NCBI GenBank assembly: GCA_003562475.1
Contig: PWUU01000106.1
Coordinates: forward strand, 1-48,140
Source of the DNA: Dehalococcoidia bacterium
Lineage (GTDB): Bacteria > Chloroflexota > Dehalococcoidia > GIF9 > AB-539-J10
Length of the DNA: 48,140 nucleotides
Reading direction: 5' to 3'
Shown: positions 16,830 through 25,239 of the stretch, in pieces
Layout of the letters: every line of letters starts with the position of its first letter
Numbering within the stretch: the stretch's first letter is position 1
Made by a program: the position numbers and the translations under genes
The notes under the pieces: model-generated
The model's database searches: none
Seen by the model: only the letters and a program-made list of their open reading frames with translations
Told to the model about the DNA's origin: nothing

Positions 16830-18590
16830 TTACTCACCCCTCATGTATGCGCCCTTCATGGCAGAGACGGCCAGCCGGGTGTACGCGCCCAGCATGCCGC
16901 TGGTGTAGCGGCGCGGCGGCCGTCGCCACACGGCCTGCCGCTGCAGCAGGATCCTCGCCACCTCCCCACCCGTTGAGAAGCCGTCGGCAACGGCGACGAT
17001 GTTAAGCGATCTGCGGCTGAGGCTTATCTCCACGGTGTCGCCCGTCTCCACACACGCGATGGGGCCGCCCGCGACGGCCTCGGGCGACACGTGGCCGATA
17101 ACCGGTCCGGCAGTCGCGCCGGAGAACCTCCCGTCGGTGATCAGGGCGATAGAGCTGCGGTACTGCGGTATCGCTACGATGGCGGAGCTGGTGTTGAACA
17201 GCTCGGGCATGCCGCACGAGGCAGGGCCCTCGTTCCGCACGATCAGCACGTCGCCCGGCTCTACCTTGAGCCCCGTGACCATCGCGAAGCAGTCCTCCTC
17301 GCTCTCGAACACCACCGCCCTACCGCGGTGCTCGTACATGGCGGGATCGCAGGCGCTGTACTTGAACACCGCGCCTTCGGGCGCCAGGTTGCCGTAGAGA
17401 ATGGCGACAGAGCCATACGTATTCTCGGGGTCATCCACATTCCTGATGACGTCGGTGCGCCCCAGGCTGCGGGAGCGGTCGCGCGTCGCGTAGTTCGCCA
17501 GGTAACCCTCGCCCGTCCGGAAGAAGTCGGATGCCCGCACATCCTCGAGGTTCTGCTTCAGCGTCTTGCCGGTGACCGTGAGAGCGTTGAGCTCCAGCAG
17601 GCCGGAATCGGCAAGGAGTGCGATGATGCGCTGCACCCCACCGGCGTACCAGAATTGGCGCGAGGCGTACTCGCCCGCCGAGTGCAGATTGGTGAGGTAG
17701 GGAGTCTTCTGTCCGAGGTCATCGAACCAGCTCACGTCAAACTCAAGCTCCGCTGCAGCCGCGATGGCGGGCAGGTGCAGCAGCGCGTTGGTAGAGCCAC
17801 CGGTAGCCTGGTGGATGACCACCGCATTCCGCAGCGACGCCTCTGAGAGGATGTCGCCGGCCCTGATGTTCCGCCGGTGGAGGTCCATGACGAGTAGTCC
17901 CGCCTGCCGAGCCATCGTGAGGACATAGCGCTCGTTTGCGGGAGCGAGCGCCGACATCGGCGGCGCGAGTCCCAGTGCCTCGGCCATCACCTGCATGGTG
18001 GAGGCGGTACCCATGTACTGACACGCACCCTCACATGGGAGGGAGTGCCGCTGCACATGCAGCAGTTCTCCGGGAGACTCAAGGCCAGCCTCCACCCGTG
18101 CGAACGTCGCTGCGATATCGCCGCTCAGCAGGTAGCAACTACCGATTCCACCGGAGCCACCGGGAACAACAACGGCCGGAATCTCCTTCTTCAGCCGCGC
18201 GATGGCTATGAGGGCTGCCGGCATTGCCTTGTCGCAGCTCGTCACCAGCACCGCGCCATCGAACGCGTGCCCTTGCACGTACGCTTCAATGATGCCGGCG
18301 ATGTAGTCGCGCGATGGCAATATGTAGTTCATGCCGTCATGACCGGTCGCAACACCGTCGCACAAATCGGTGGTGGTGAAGCTAAGCGCGGCGCCGCCCG
18401 CCTCGTGGATGCCGAGGGTTGCCTGCTTCACCAACCGGTCTAGGTGGTAGCTGCCGGGATGCGATTGCCCAAAGGTCGAGTGCGCCAGGATAAGAGGCTT
18501 CCCAAAGTCCTCCTCGGTGACCGCGCCGGAGACGTAGAGGGCAAGAGCTTCCGGGGCGTTCTTCCTTATTGCATCGCTTCTTAACGTCAT
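16830..18590 (-). CDS. IlvD/Edd-family dehydratase, divergent
   Basis: Iron-sulfur dehydratase of the family that includes dihydroxy-acid dehydratase (branched-chain amino acids), 6-phosphogluconate dehydratase and sugar-acid dehydratases. It has 586 residues from ATG 18590, which follows AAGAGGTG. Family signatures are SCDKAMPAALIAIARL and DGRFSGATAGPVIGHVSPEA. The first cysteine of the dihydroxy-acid dehydratases (PCNxH) is absent: the protein has SHPGSYHL there. Cysteines instead occur in LCDGVATGHDGM, SCDK and CEGACQYMGT, as in Edd. I therefore expect a sugar-acid-type substrate, not the valine/isoleucine reaction. No ilv or sugar gene is adjacent. It is transcribed away from the Rieske gene. 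Confidence 0.8.
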   Translation of the reverse strand: MTLRSDAIRKNAPEALALYVSGAVTEEDFGKPLILAHSTFGQSHPGSYHLDRLVKQATLGIHEAGGAALSFTTTDLCDGVATGHDGMNYILPSRDYIAGIIEAYVQGHAFDGAVLVTSCDKAMPAALIAIARLKKEIPAVVVPGGSGGIGSCYLLSGDIAATFARVEAGLESPGELLHVQRHSLPCEGACQYMGTASTMQVMAEALGLAPPMSALAPANERYVLTMARQAGLLVMDLHRRNIRAGDILSEASLRNAVVIHQATGGSTNALLHLPAIAAAAELEFDVSWFDDLGQKTPYLTNLHSAGEYASRQFWYAGGVQRIIALLADSGLLELNALTVTGKTLKQNLEDVRASDFFRTGEGYLANYATRDRSRSLGRTDVIRNVDDPENTYGSVAILYGNLAPEGAVFKYSACDPAMYEHRGRAVVFESEEDCFAMVTGLKVEPGDVLIVRNEGPASCGMPELFNTSSAIVAIPQYRSSIALITDGRFSGATAGPVIGHVSPEAVAGGPIACVETGDTVEISLSRRSLNIVAVADGFSTGGEVARILLQRQAVWRRPPRRYTSGMLGAYTRLAVSAMKGAYMRGE

Positions 18591-18786
18591 GACTGCACCT
18601 CTTGCCGGATATGCGAAGCGCTGTGGGACCGACATCCGTCATTGTGACACAAATTGAGACGGTAGAGGGCGCGGTTCGCAAATGCCAGTCTCCGGTCCAC
18701 AACCCGGTTGACTCCGTGGAAACGTACGCCTACCATATTCCAGTGATCAGGGTCCCTACAAACGATGACACAACAGGAGGCTGCGA

Positions 18787-19137
18787 ATGGCACTGGTAAC
18801 GGTTGCGAAGAAAGATGACATAGTAAACGGAAAAATGATAGGCGTGGAGGCGGAGGGCAGGAAGATCCTCATCGCCCGCGTGGGTGGGACTCTGCACGCA
18901 ATCGATGCGGTCTGCTCCCACATGGGTGGCGAACTGCCAAAAGGACGCCTCGACAGCGACGTGGTTGTCTGTCCACGGCATGGCTCGCAGTTCGACGTGA
19001 AGACGGGCAAGGTGGTGAAGCAACCTGGTTTCGCGGCGAAGGCGCTCACAATGGGCCGGGGAGCCACCGACCTGGCAGTCTTCAAGGTGGTGGAGGATGG
19101 GGATGACGTAAAGGTGGAAATTCCGCAGAAGGATTGA
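18787..19137 (+). CDS. Rieske [2Fe-2S] ferredoxin
   Basis: Small soluble electron carrier, 116 residues. The cluster motif is complete: CSHMGGEL (Cys and His) and CPRHGSQFD (Cys and His), with 16 residues between the two boxes. The closing DDVKVEIPQ is typical of stand-alone Rieske ferredoxins that feed dioxygenases or other reductases. No membrane anchor is present. SD AGGAGG precedes the ATG. No partner oxygenase is in the window; the dehydratase gene diverges from the same 196-base region, so the two might share control, but nothing visible shows it. Confidence 0.93.
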   Translation: MALVTVAKKDDIVNGKMIGVEAEGRKILIARVGGTLHAIDAVCSHMGGELPKGRLDSDVVVCPRHGSQFDVKTGKVVKQPGFAAKALTMGRGATDLAVFKVVEDGDDVKVEIPQKD

Positions 19138-19185
19138 GCCGTCAGCACTCCACACCTTCAACCGTGTCCTGTGATCCGGCGGATT

Positions 19186-19270
19186 GCGGGCCGGACATGT
19201 CCGACCCCTACCCACAATGGTGACCGGGCGGGGTGGTGATGCGTAGGGGCCGCATACATGGGGCCCGCCC
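19186..19270. repeat. two REP-like palindromic elements
   Basis: Element one (19186-19211) reads GCGGGCCGGACATGTCCGAC and ends CCCTAC; element two (19243-19270) starts GTAGGGGCCGC and ends GGGCCCGCCC. They share edges with the units at 5-6 kb but have other cores. They fill part of the 250-base gap between the Rieske gene and the Fur-family gene. Confidence 0.75.
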
Positions 19271-19337
19271 AATGGCGTGGGTGGGTTGTTTCAGGCGTCG
19301 GTGCGATCCGTTTCCGTCCGTTAGTTCGTGCCACCCC

Positions 19338-19382
19338 TTGCCATCCCCTCCCGCCCTCTGGTAAGATTGCAACCAGGTGCAA
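19338..19382 (+). promoter_or_regulatory. promoter of Fur-family gene with overlapping operator
   Basis: TTGCCA at 19338-19343 and TAAGAT at 19362-19367 are separated by 18 bases and match the -35 and -10 consensus at 5/6 and 4/6. The near-palindrome TTGCAACCAGGTGCAA at 19367-19382 covers the expected transcription start, five bases before the ATG. Its core GCAACCAG is found again before the next gene. Autoregulation by the Fur-family protein is inferred. Confidence 0.6.
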
Positions 19383-19387
19383 CAGCA

Positions 19388-19801
19388 ATGAGTTGCGTGT
19401 TCACGCTCAAGCAGAAGGGGCTCAAGCTCACGCCGCAGCGGCGGCTCATCGCCGAGGCGATCCACGACATTCCCACCCACCTCAGCGCCGAGGAGATAAT
19501 CATCTACGTCCAGGACAAGATGCCGGGCGTGAACAAGTCGACCGTCTACCGCACGCTGGAGCTGCTGGAAGAGGCCGGCTGCGTCTACAGGAGCCGCATG
19601 GGCGATGGCTTCGTCTACCACCATGCCGAAGAGGGACATCATCACCATCTTGTGTGCCGGAAGTGCGGCGAGACCGTTGACTGCGATGAAGATCTGCTCG
19701 CATCCGCCGAACAGGCAATCGCCGACCAATACGGCTTCCACGTGGACCTCAAGCACGTGGTCATCCGCGGCCTGTGCCAGGACTGTACACGCGAGACGTA
19801 A
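19388..19801 (+). CDS. Fur-family metal-responsive regulator
   Basis: Repressor that binds DNA when loaded with a metal. From ATG 19388 it has 137 residues; longer starts would run through the operator. The winged helix shows GLKLTPQRRLIAEAI, then STVYRTLELLEEAGCVYR as the recognition region. The metal-sensing part has HHHHLVCRKCGETVDC and a second CxxC, GLCQDC, which make the structural zinc site. Which metal it senses (Fe, Zn, Ni, Mn or peroxide) cannot be read directly. Operators of TTGCAA type are known for Nur-like members, and the downstream transporter is of nickel/peptide type, so nickel or another chelated metal is my first guess. Confidence 0.93.
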   Translation: MSCVFTLKQKGLKLTPQRRLIAEAIHDIPTHLSAEEIIIYVQDKMPGVNKSTVYRTLELLEEAGCVYRSRMGDGFVYHHAEEGHHHHLVCRKCGETVDCDEDLLASAEQAIADQYGFHVDLKHVVIRGLCQDCTRET

Positions 19802-19832
19802 CGGTCTATCTCTTTTTTTGCTTTCTTGGAAC

Positions 19833-19844
19833 GCAACCAGTTGC
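19833..19844 (+). promoter_or_regulatory. second operator-like palindrome, before methyltransferase
   Basis: GCAACCAGTTGC is a 12-base inverted repeat (GCAAC and GTTGC around CA). It shares GCAACCAG-TGC, with one base changed, with the site on the upstream promoter. It lies 29 bases before the methyltransferase start and after a T run (19813-19819) that may end the regulator transcript. It suggests that the same regulator controls the transporter unit separately. Confidence 0.6.
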
Positions 19845-19872
19845 AGATGCATACAGAGGCAGGAGCTAGTGT

Positions 19873-20718
19873 GTGAAACCGATACACCCCGAGACTGCAG
19901 AATGCCGCGAATGGGCAGAGATGTGGCGTGCGCGCCGGCTGCGTACCGGACTGGAGGCGAACCTGAACCGCGCCGGCATTCCGGAGGAGGAGTTCTGGTC
20001 GCGCTACGCCGGGTGGGTTGAAGCATTGCGAAACAACGGCTACCCCGGCACGCTGCTGGACCGTGTCATTTCGCATACCTGGCCGGGCTGCTCGGTGCTT
20101 GATATCGGCGCCGGTACAGGCGCCTTCGCACTGCCACTGGCACGAATCGCGGGACACGTGACGTGCATTGAGCCGTCTGCCTCACAGGCGGCCCACCTCC
20201 GCAACCTCGCCACCCGAGAGCGGATTCACAACATCACCATTATCCAGCAGCGGTGGGAGGACCTCGATCCTGACGAGGTGGATGGTCATGACCTCGTGCT
20301 CGCCGCGCACTCGCTGCAGATGAGCGATCTGTCGGACGCACTGCGCAAGATGGGCCAGCTGGCTAACGGGCACCTGATCCTCATCCATACGGCCGGCCAT
20401 AACCTCTCCGGTGCGCTGCAGGAGCTCTTCGCAATCGAATCCGCGCCGGACTACACCTTCCCCTACGAAGTCCTCCAGGCGCTCGGTTACCACCCCGGCA
20501 TCGAGCTCATGACACGTGAGTACGAGGTCGATCTCGACCTTCAGCTCGACATCTTTCGCTACAACCCCGGACTGACCGCCGCACAGTGCGACGTACTGCG
20601 CTATCACGCCTGCAGCCAGGGAATGGTGGTGCATCGGGAAGGCAGGCAATGGCTGCGGCGCTCGCATACAGACGCACTTATCTCGGTGAATTCCCCCGGT
20701 AGAAAGGAGTGGACATGA
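19873..20718 (+). CDS. class I SAM-dependent methyltransferase
   Basis: A 281-residue protein starting at GTG, eight bases after AGGAG. The SAM-binding motif is SVLDIGAGTGAFALPLA, with the acidic residue closing strand two in VTCIEPSAS and motif IV-like DLVLAAHSLQMSDL. The substrate is unknown. Its stop overlaps the start of the transporter binding protein in ATGA, so it is translationally coupled to a nickel/peptide-type importer and lies behind a metal regulator. A role in making or modifying a metal chelator, or in acting on the imported compound, is therefore attractive. It is not similar to nicotianamine-like synthases in any motif I can see. Confidence 0.85.
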   Translation: MKPIHPETAECREWAEMWRARRLRTGLEANLNRAGIPEEEFWSRYAGWVEALRNNGYPGTLLDRVISHTWPGCSVLDIGAGTGAFALPLARIAGHVTCIEPSASQAAHLRNLATRERIHNITIIQQRWEDLDPDEVDGHDLVLAAHSLQMSDLSDALRKMGQLANGHLILIHTAGHNLSGALQELFAIESAPDYTFPYEVLQALGYHPGIELMTREYEVDLDLQLDIFRYNPGLTAAQCDVLRYHACSQGMVVHREGRQWLRRSHTDALISVNSPGRKEWT

Positions 20719-22373
20719 AGAGCATAAGGTCCCTTGTCGCGACGTTGCTCACGATCTCGCTGGTTACCGGAGCCGCCTGCTCCCCACAACCTCCTCTACC
20801 GACAGGCGAGCCCGAGGCTCCTTCCGGGACGCCCGAGGCGCCCGCCTCCCCGGAGCCGCGCGACCTCACGTTGCGGGTTGGCACCACCCGGGACTTCAAG
20901 ACAACGAACAAGTTTGCCGACTACTGGTACGGGGTGCTCTCGAACATAACGACACACGACAGCCTCATCAAGCTCGGGCCGGATATGCAGCCCGCGCCGT
21001 GGCTCGCACGCGACTGGACCATATCTGACGACAGCACTGCATTCACCTTCACCATAGCCGAGAATGCGACGTGGCACGACGGTGCCCCTCTCACCCCCCG
21101 GGATGTCCAGTTCTCTATCGAGTACTACCGCGACCGCGACCCCCAGGCCGGCTGGATGCAGGAGATCATCGAGAGCATCTCGGTGGACGGTAACGATGTC
21201 GTTCTCAAGCTCACGCAGCCCTACGGCAACCTGCTGACCGAGTTCATGACCTACTCCATAGTGCCCGAGCACATCTGGGCAGATGTGGAGAAACCGCTGG
21301 AGTACGAGGGCGCTGACCGCGTCATCGGCTCCGGCCCCTTTACCTTTGTCAGCTGGGATCCCGCCGCCGGGAGGTACATCTTCGACGCCAATGAAGACTA
21401 CTTCCAGGGATCTCTGGCCATCGACCGGATCGAGTTCCACGTCTATCGCACCATGGACGCCCTGGTCATGGCCCTCGCCAGGGGTGAGGTAGACACCTGG
21501 TGGGATTACTCGGGAGAGTTTCCCTACACGCACGTCCCTCCACTGCTCACGAGCGGCGACATACAGTTCGCCACCGCCACGTTCCTCGGCGTGCCCGCAG
21601 CCCTCGGGTTCAACCTGGATAAAGGCCCGACGGCGGAGATCGGCTTCCGCGAGGCGGTGACGCTGGCCATTAACTACCGGCAGATAGCCGACCTCGTCTA
21701 CGCAGGTTACGGCAGCGTGCCAACCTGCGGTTTCGTGCCGCCCACGCATCCACACTTCGACCGGGATGTGCCACAGTTGACCTACGATGTCGAGAAGGCA
21801 GCCTCTCTGCTCGACTCACTGGGCTACGTGGACGGCAGCGGCGATGGCCTGCGGCAGGACTCTGGTGGAGAGACCTTAACCCTCACTCTGCTCACCCGTG
21901 GTGACATGCCGAGCATGCTTCGCGTCACCGAGATGGTGGCAGCCGACCTGCGGGCAGTGGGCATAGACACGAACGTCCGGGCACTCGACAGCTCTACATG
22001 GGTCGCGGCGAAAGACGCCATGGACTACGACCTCGTATTCTTTCGCGCCACCCCCTGGGGCACGATGATGCATGCGAGCCATGGGTCCGGCTATTTCGAC
22101 TCCCGACGCACCGGCGCCGGCGTGCTGCACAACCTCGACGCCCGGGAATACCTCGATGTGTGCGATGCACGCCTGTCCACCGCCATTGCCGAAGAGCAGA
22201 AGCGCCTTGACAGGCAGCTACAGCAGATGCACTGCGAGTACCTCCCCGGCATTGCCCTCGTATGGATTGAGAGTGTCTACCCGTACCGCGAGGGTTGGGA
22301 CAACTGGACCATCGACCACATCTACGGAGGCGTGGTGAACAGCTTCTCCTGGTTCTCCCTGACCAGGGACTGA
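20715..22373 (+). CDS. ABC transporter substrate-binding lipoprotein (family 5)
   Basis: Extracellular receptor of a nickel/peptide-type importer, 552 residues. The start ATG at 20715 was preferred to GTG 20709, which abuts the SD AAAGGAG. The signal peptide LVATLLTISLVTGAAC ends with a lipobox, so the protein is lipid-anchored, followed by a proline-rich linker. Family 5 signatures are TWHDGAPLTPRDVQFSIEYY, VIGSGPFTFVSWDP and REAVTLAINYRQIADLVYAG. It overlaps the methyltransferase by 4 bases. Histidines in TMMHASHGSGYFDS might contribute to ligand or metal binding, but the ligand cannot be decided from sequence. Confidence 0.93.
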   Translation: MKSIRSLVATLLTISLVTGAACSPQPPLPTGEPEAPSGTPEAPASPEPRDLTLRVGTTRDFKTTNKFADYWYGVLSNITTHDSLIKLGPDMQPAPWLARDWTISDDSTAFTFTIAENATWHDGAPLTPRDVQFSIEYYRDRDPQAGWMQEIIESISVDGNDVVLKLTQPYGNLLTEFMTYSIVPEHIWADVEKPLEYEGADRVIGSGPFTFVSWDPAAGRYIFDANEDYFQGSLAIDRIEFHVYRTMDALVMALARGEVDTWWDYSGEFPYTHVPPLLTSGDIQFATATFLGVPAALGFNLDKGPTAEIGFREAVTLAINYRQIADLVYAGYGSVPTCGFVPPTHPHFDRDVPQLTYDVEKAASLLDSLGYVDGSGDGLRQDSGGETLTLTLLTRGDMPSMLRVTEMVAADLRAVGIDTNVRALDSSTWVAAKDAMDYDLVFFRATPWGTMMHASHGSGYFDSRRTGAGVLHNLDAREYLDVCDARLSTAIAEEQKRLDRQLQQMHCEYLPGIALVWIESVYPYREGWDNWTIDHIYGGVVNSFSWFSLTRD

Positions 22374-22387
22374 GTGCAGCAGCGAGA

Positions 22388-23398
22388 ATGCCCATGGCAA
22401 CCGGCTCCAGCATGGTGACCGCGCAGCGGCACGAACATCCTTCGGCCACGGTAGCGTCCAGGGCGGTGAGGTATCTCTCCGCCCTGTTCATCATCGTGAC
22501 CCTCAACTTCCTGCTGCCACGGCTGATGCCCGGCGATCCGGTGATGAACATAGTGGGAGAGGAGGCCTACTACGGTTCTGGAGAGGCGCTCGACGCGCTC
22601 AGGGCCGACCTCGGCCTGGACCAGCCGCTGCACGTGCAGTACGGCCGCTACATGGCCGGACTCGTAACCGGCGACTGGGGTTACTCGTATCTCTACCTGC
22701 GCCCGGTGAGTGAGTCAATTGCATTGCACCTGCGCTGGACGCTTGCGCTTGTGCTACCGTCGGTCATCCTCGCGGCGCTCCTCGCCGCGCTGCTGGGGAG
22801 CATCGCCGCGTGGCGGCGTAGATCGCGCACCGATATCGTGCTGTCCGGCGCGCACCTCCTCATCTACTCCATGCCGCACTACTGGCTGGCGATGCTGGCG
22901 CTGTTCATCTTCAGCTTCAGGCTGGGCTGGTTCCCCCTCGGCAGGGCCACCTCAGGCGGTGCATCAGCGCTGCCGTACTTGCTCGACATCGGCTGGCACA
23001 TGGTCCTGCCGCTCCTGATCATCACGGCGTTCAAGGCCGCATACGACTACCTCATCGTGCGCAACTCCGTGGTGTCCATCCTTGGAGAAGATTATGTACT
23101 GATGGCGCAGGCGAAGGGACTGTCGAGCATGGCCGTGCTGTTCAGACATGCGCTCAGGAATGCGCTCGCGCCTCTGGTGACGGTCACCGCCATCCAGTTC
23201 GGCATGGTGCTGTCCGGAGCCCTGCTGGTGGAGGTCGTGTTCTCCTGGCCGGGCATGGGCACGCTCATCTACGATGCCATCGGCGCGCGCGACTACCCCC
23301 TGCTGCAGTCGGCCTTCCTCATCATCGCGATATGCGTGCTTGTCGCCAACTTCATTGCGGACGCGCTGTACCCGCAGCTGGACCCGAGGACGAGGTAG
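22388..23398 (+). CDS. ABC transporter permease, DppB/NikB type
   Basis: Inner-membrane permease of 336 residues with about six membrane segments. The first is YLSALFIIVTLNFLLPRLMPGDP, the usual DppB opening with the conserved PGDP. The EAA loop contacting the ATPase is AQAKGLSSMAVLFRHALRNA. The end, VEVVFSWPGMGTLIYDAI, is the family signature. The start is not certain: ATG 22388 or 22394 lacks a clear SD, but earlier frames would overlap the binding-protein gene. It is the second gene of the five-gene transporter set. Confidence 0.93.
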   Translation: MPMATGSSMVTAQRHEHPSATVASRAVRYLSALFIIVTLNFLLPRLMPGDPVMNIVGEEAYYGSGEALDALRADLGLDQPLHVQYGRYMAGLVTGDWGYSYLYLRPVSESIALHLRWTLALVLPSVILAALLAALLGSIAAWRRRSRTDIVLSGAHLLIYSMPHYWLAMLALFIFSFRLGWFPLGRATSGGASALPYLLDIGWHMVLPLLIITAFKAAYDYLIVRNSVVSILGEDYVLMAQAKGLSSMAVLFRHALRNALAPLVTVTAIQFGMVLSGALLVEVVFSWPGMGTLIYDAIGARDYPLLQSAFLIIAICVLVANFIADALYPQLDPRTR

Positions 23399-23401
23399 CC
23401 G

Positions 23402-24241
23402 TTGCGGCTCACATCACACGTGAAACAGAACCGCCTGGCGCTGGTCGGGGCAGCAACGCTGGCGGTGTTCGTGCTGGGAGCCGTGTTCGCTGATGTGCTC
23501 ATGCCCCACGACCCGTGGCGGCACTTCCAGCCATTTATGTCGCCATCGGGCGCACACCTGTTGGGGACCGACGATGTGGGGCGAGACATCTTCTCAGAGC
23601 TCATCCTCGGAGCGCGCGTCTCACTATCGGTCGGCATCCTCGCGGGCTTGCTGGCAGTCAGCATCGGTGTACTGGTGGGACTGCTTGCCGGCTTCCGGCG
23701 GGGGCTCCTCGACGAAGTGCTCATGGGCCTCACCGATATCGTCCTCGTCATCCCGGCGCTGCCGCTCATCATTCTCGTCTCGGTCTATCTTGGACCGGGT
23801 ATGTGGCACACGCTGCTCGTCATCGGGCTCGTCTTCTGGCCCTCCACCGCGCGCGTAATCCGCTCCCACGTGCTCAGCATACGGCAGTCCGGCTACGTGG
23901 AGTCCGCCCGGGCGCTGGGCGCCGGCGATGGCTGGATCATGTACCGACACGTCCTGCCGAACGTCCTGCCGCTGCTGCTTGCCAAGTTCGTGCTGACCGT
24001 GGCTGCCGCCATGCTCATGGAGGCATCTCTGAGCTTTCTGGGACTCGGAGACCCCATGGCCAAGAGCTGGGGAATGATGCTGCACTACGCCTTTGCCCGC
24101 GGCGGCTTCATCCGCGAGATGTGGTGGTGGTACCTGCCGCCGGGACTCTGCATCGGCCTCTGTATCCTTGCGCTCACGCTTATCAGTTTCAGCATCGAGG
24201 AGGGCAGTGACCCTCGCCTGAGGAGGGCTCTGGATCGATGA
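23402..24241 (+). CDS. ABC transporter permease, DppC/NikC type
   Basis: Second permease, 279 residues, beginning at TTG three bases after the preceding stop; GTG at 23420 is an alternative start. Typical DppC features are QNRLALVGAATLAVFVLGAVFADVL, then HLLGTDDVGRDIFSELILGARVSL, and the EAA loop ESARALGAGDGWIMYRHVLPN. The C-terminal LSFLGLGDP and the closing membrane helix are also conserved. The gene ends in ATGA overlap with the first ATPase, showing tight coupling. Confidence 0.93.
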   Translation: MRLTSHVKQNRLALVGAATLAVFVLGAVFADVLMPHDPWRHFQPFMSPSGAHLLGTDDVGRDIFSELILGARVSLSVGILAGLLAVSIGVLVGLLAGFRRGLLDEVLMGLTDIVLVIPALPLIILVSVYLGPGMWHTLLVIGLVFWPSTARVIRSHVLSIRQSGYVESARALGAGDGWIMYRHVLPNVLPLLLAKFVLTVAAAMLMEASLSFLGLGDPMAKSWGMMLHYAFARGGFIREMWWWYLPPGLCIGLCILALTLISFSIEEGSDPRLRRALDR

Positions 24242-25239
24242 CGGCCGTGCTCAAGGTAACCGATCTGCACGTGTACTTCGACACGGCCGCCCACGTCGTC
24301 CGCGCCAACAACGGCGTCACGCTCGAGGTGCACGAGGGTGAGAGCCTCGGCATCATGGGGGAGAGCGGCTGCGGCAAGACCGTACTCTTCCTTTCGCTGC
24401 TACACCTCCAGCAGCCGGGACGCATCGTCAAGGGCTCCGTCGTGCTCGATGGAAGAGATATCACGCGCCTCGGCGAATCGGAGATGGAGCGAATACGTGG
24501 CCGTGTTGTCGCACTCGTGCCGCAGAACCAGGCGACCGCGCTCAATCCCGCGTATACCGTCCGGCAGCAGCTCGAGGAGGCGCTGGCCATACGCCGACGC
24601 GGGGGTGCGCTGGGCCGGCTGGTGAGGAGTGGGCCGGATGTCAGCACAGATACCACGGAGGAGCTCAGGCGCGTCTTCGAGGATCTTGGGTTCGAGGCAG
24701 GGCCGATTCTCGAGCGGCTGCTGCGCAGCTATCCACACCAGCTCTCCGGTGGTATGCGCCAGCGTGTGCTCGTCGCCATGGCGTTGCTCATGAGACCGCG
24801 ACTGCTCATCGCGGACGAGCCGACCACCGCGCTTGACCGGGCGATCAAGGCACAGTCGCTGGCCGCACTCAAGCGCGTCCGCGGCGCCCTCACCATGCTG
24901 GTCATCAGCCACGACGTAGAGGCCATCTCGACCACATGTGACCGCGTCGCCATCATGTACGGCGGCCGTGTTATCGAGTCCGGTCCATGCGCGGACGTGC
25001 TCTCCCAGCCTCGTCACCCGTACAGCCAGCTATTACTCGCCGCCCAGCGTCGCACGCGGGGTGAGCCGCTTGCCACAGTTGCTGCAGAAACTCTCAACCT
25101 TATCGACTTTCCCCGAGGGTGCCCCTTTCAGCCAGCCTGTCCCCGTACCATGCCCGCTTGCGCAACCGTCACGCCATCGGAGTACGCGACCGACGATGCA
25201 ATGGTGGCCTGTCACCACTACAGCAGGGGAGGCGTCTGA
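24238..25239 (+). CDS. ABC transporter ATP-binding protein, DppD/NikD type
   Basis: First ATPase, 333 residues. Walker A is GESGCGKT, the Q-loop lies in ALVPQNQATALNPAYTV, the signature is LSGGMRQRVLVAMA and Walker B LLIADEPTTALD, with SHDVEAISTTCDRVAIMYGG as the switch histidine region. The C-terminal extension CPFQPACPRTMPAC and later Cys-His (ACHHY) is the oligopeptide/nickel-type domain that often holds an iron-sulfur cluster. It overlaps both neighbours by one to four bases. Confidence 0.94.
   Translation: MTAVLKVTDLHVYFDTAAHVVRANNGVTLEVHEGESLGIMGESGCGKTVLFLSLLHLQQPGRIVKGSVVLDGRDITRLGESEMERIRGRVVALVPQNQATALNPAYTVRQQLEEALAIRRRGGALGRLVRSGPDVSTDTTEELRRVFEDLGFEAGPILERLLRSYPHQLSGGMRQRVLVAMALLMRPRLLIADEPTTALDRAIKAQSLAALKRVRGALTMLVISHDVEAISTTCDRVAIMYGGRVIESGPCADVLSQPRHPYSQLLLAAQRRTRGEPLATVAAETLNLIDFPRGCPFQPACPRTMPACATVTPSEYATDDAMVACHHYSRGGV

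Noticed and set aside
20796..21755. Long minus-strand frame within the binding-protein gene
   Set aside because: Antisense shadow of a clear lipoprotein gene.
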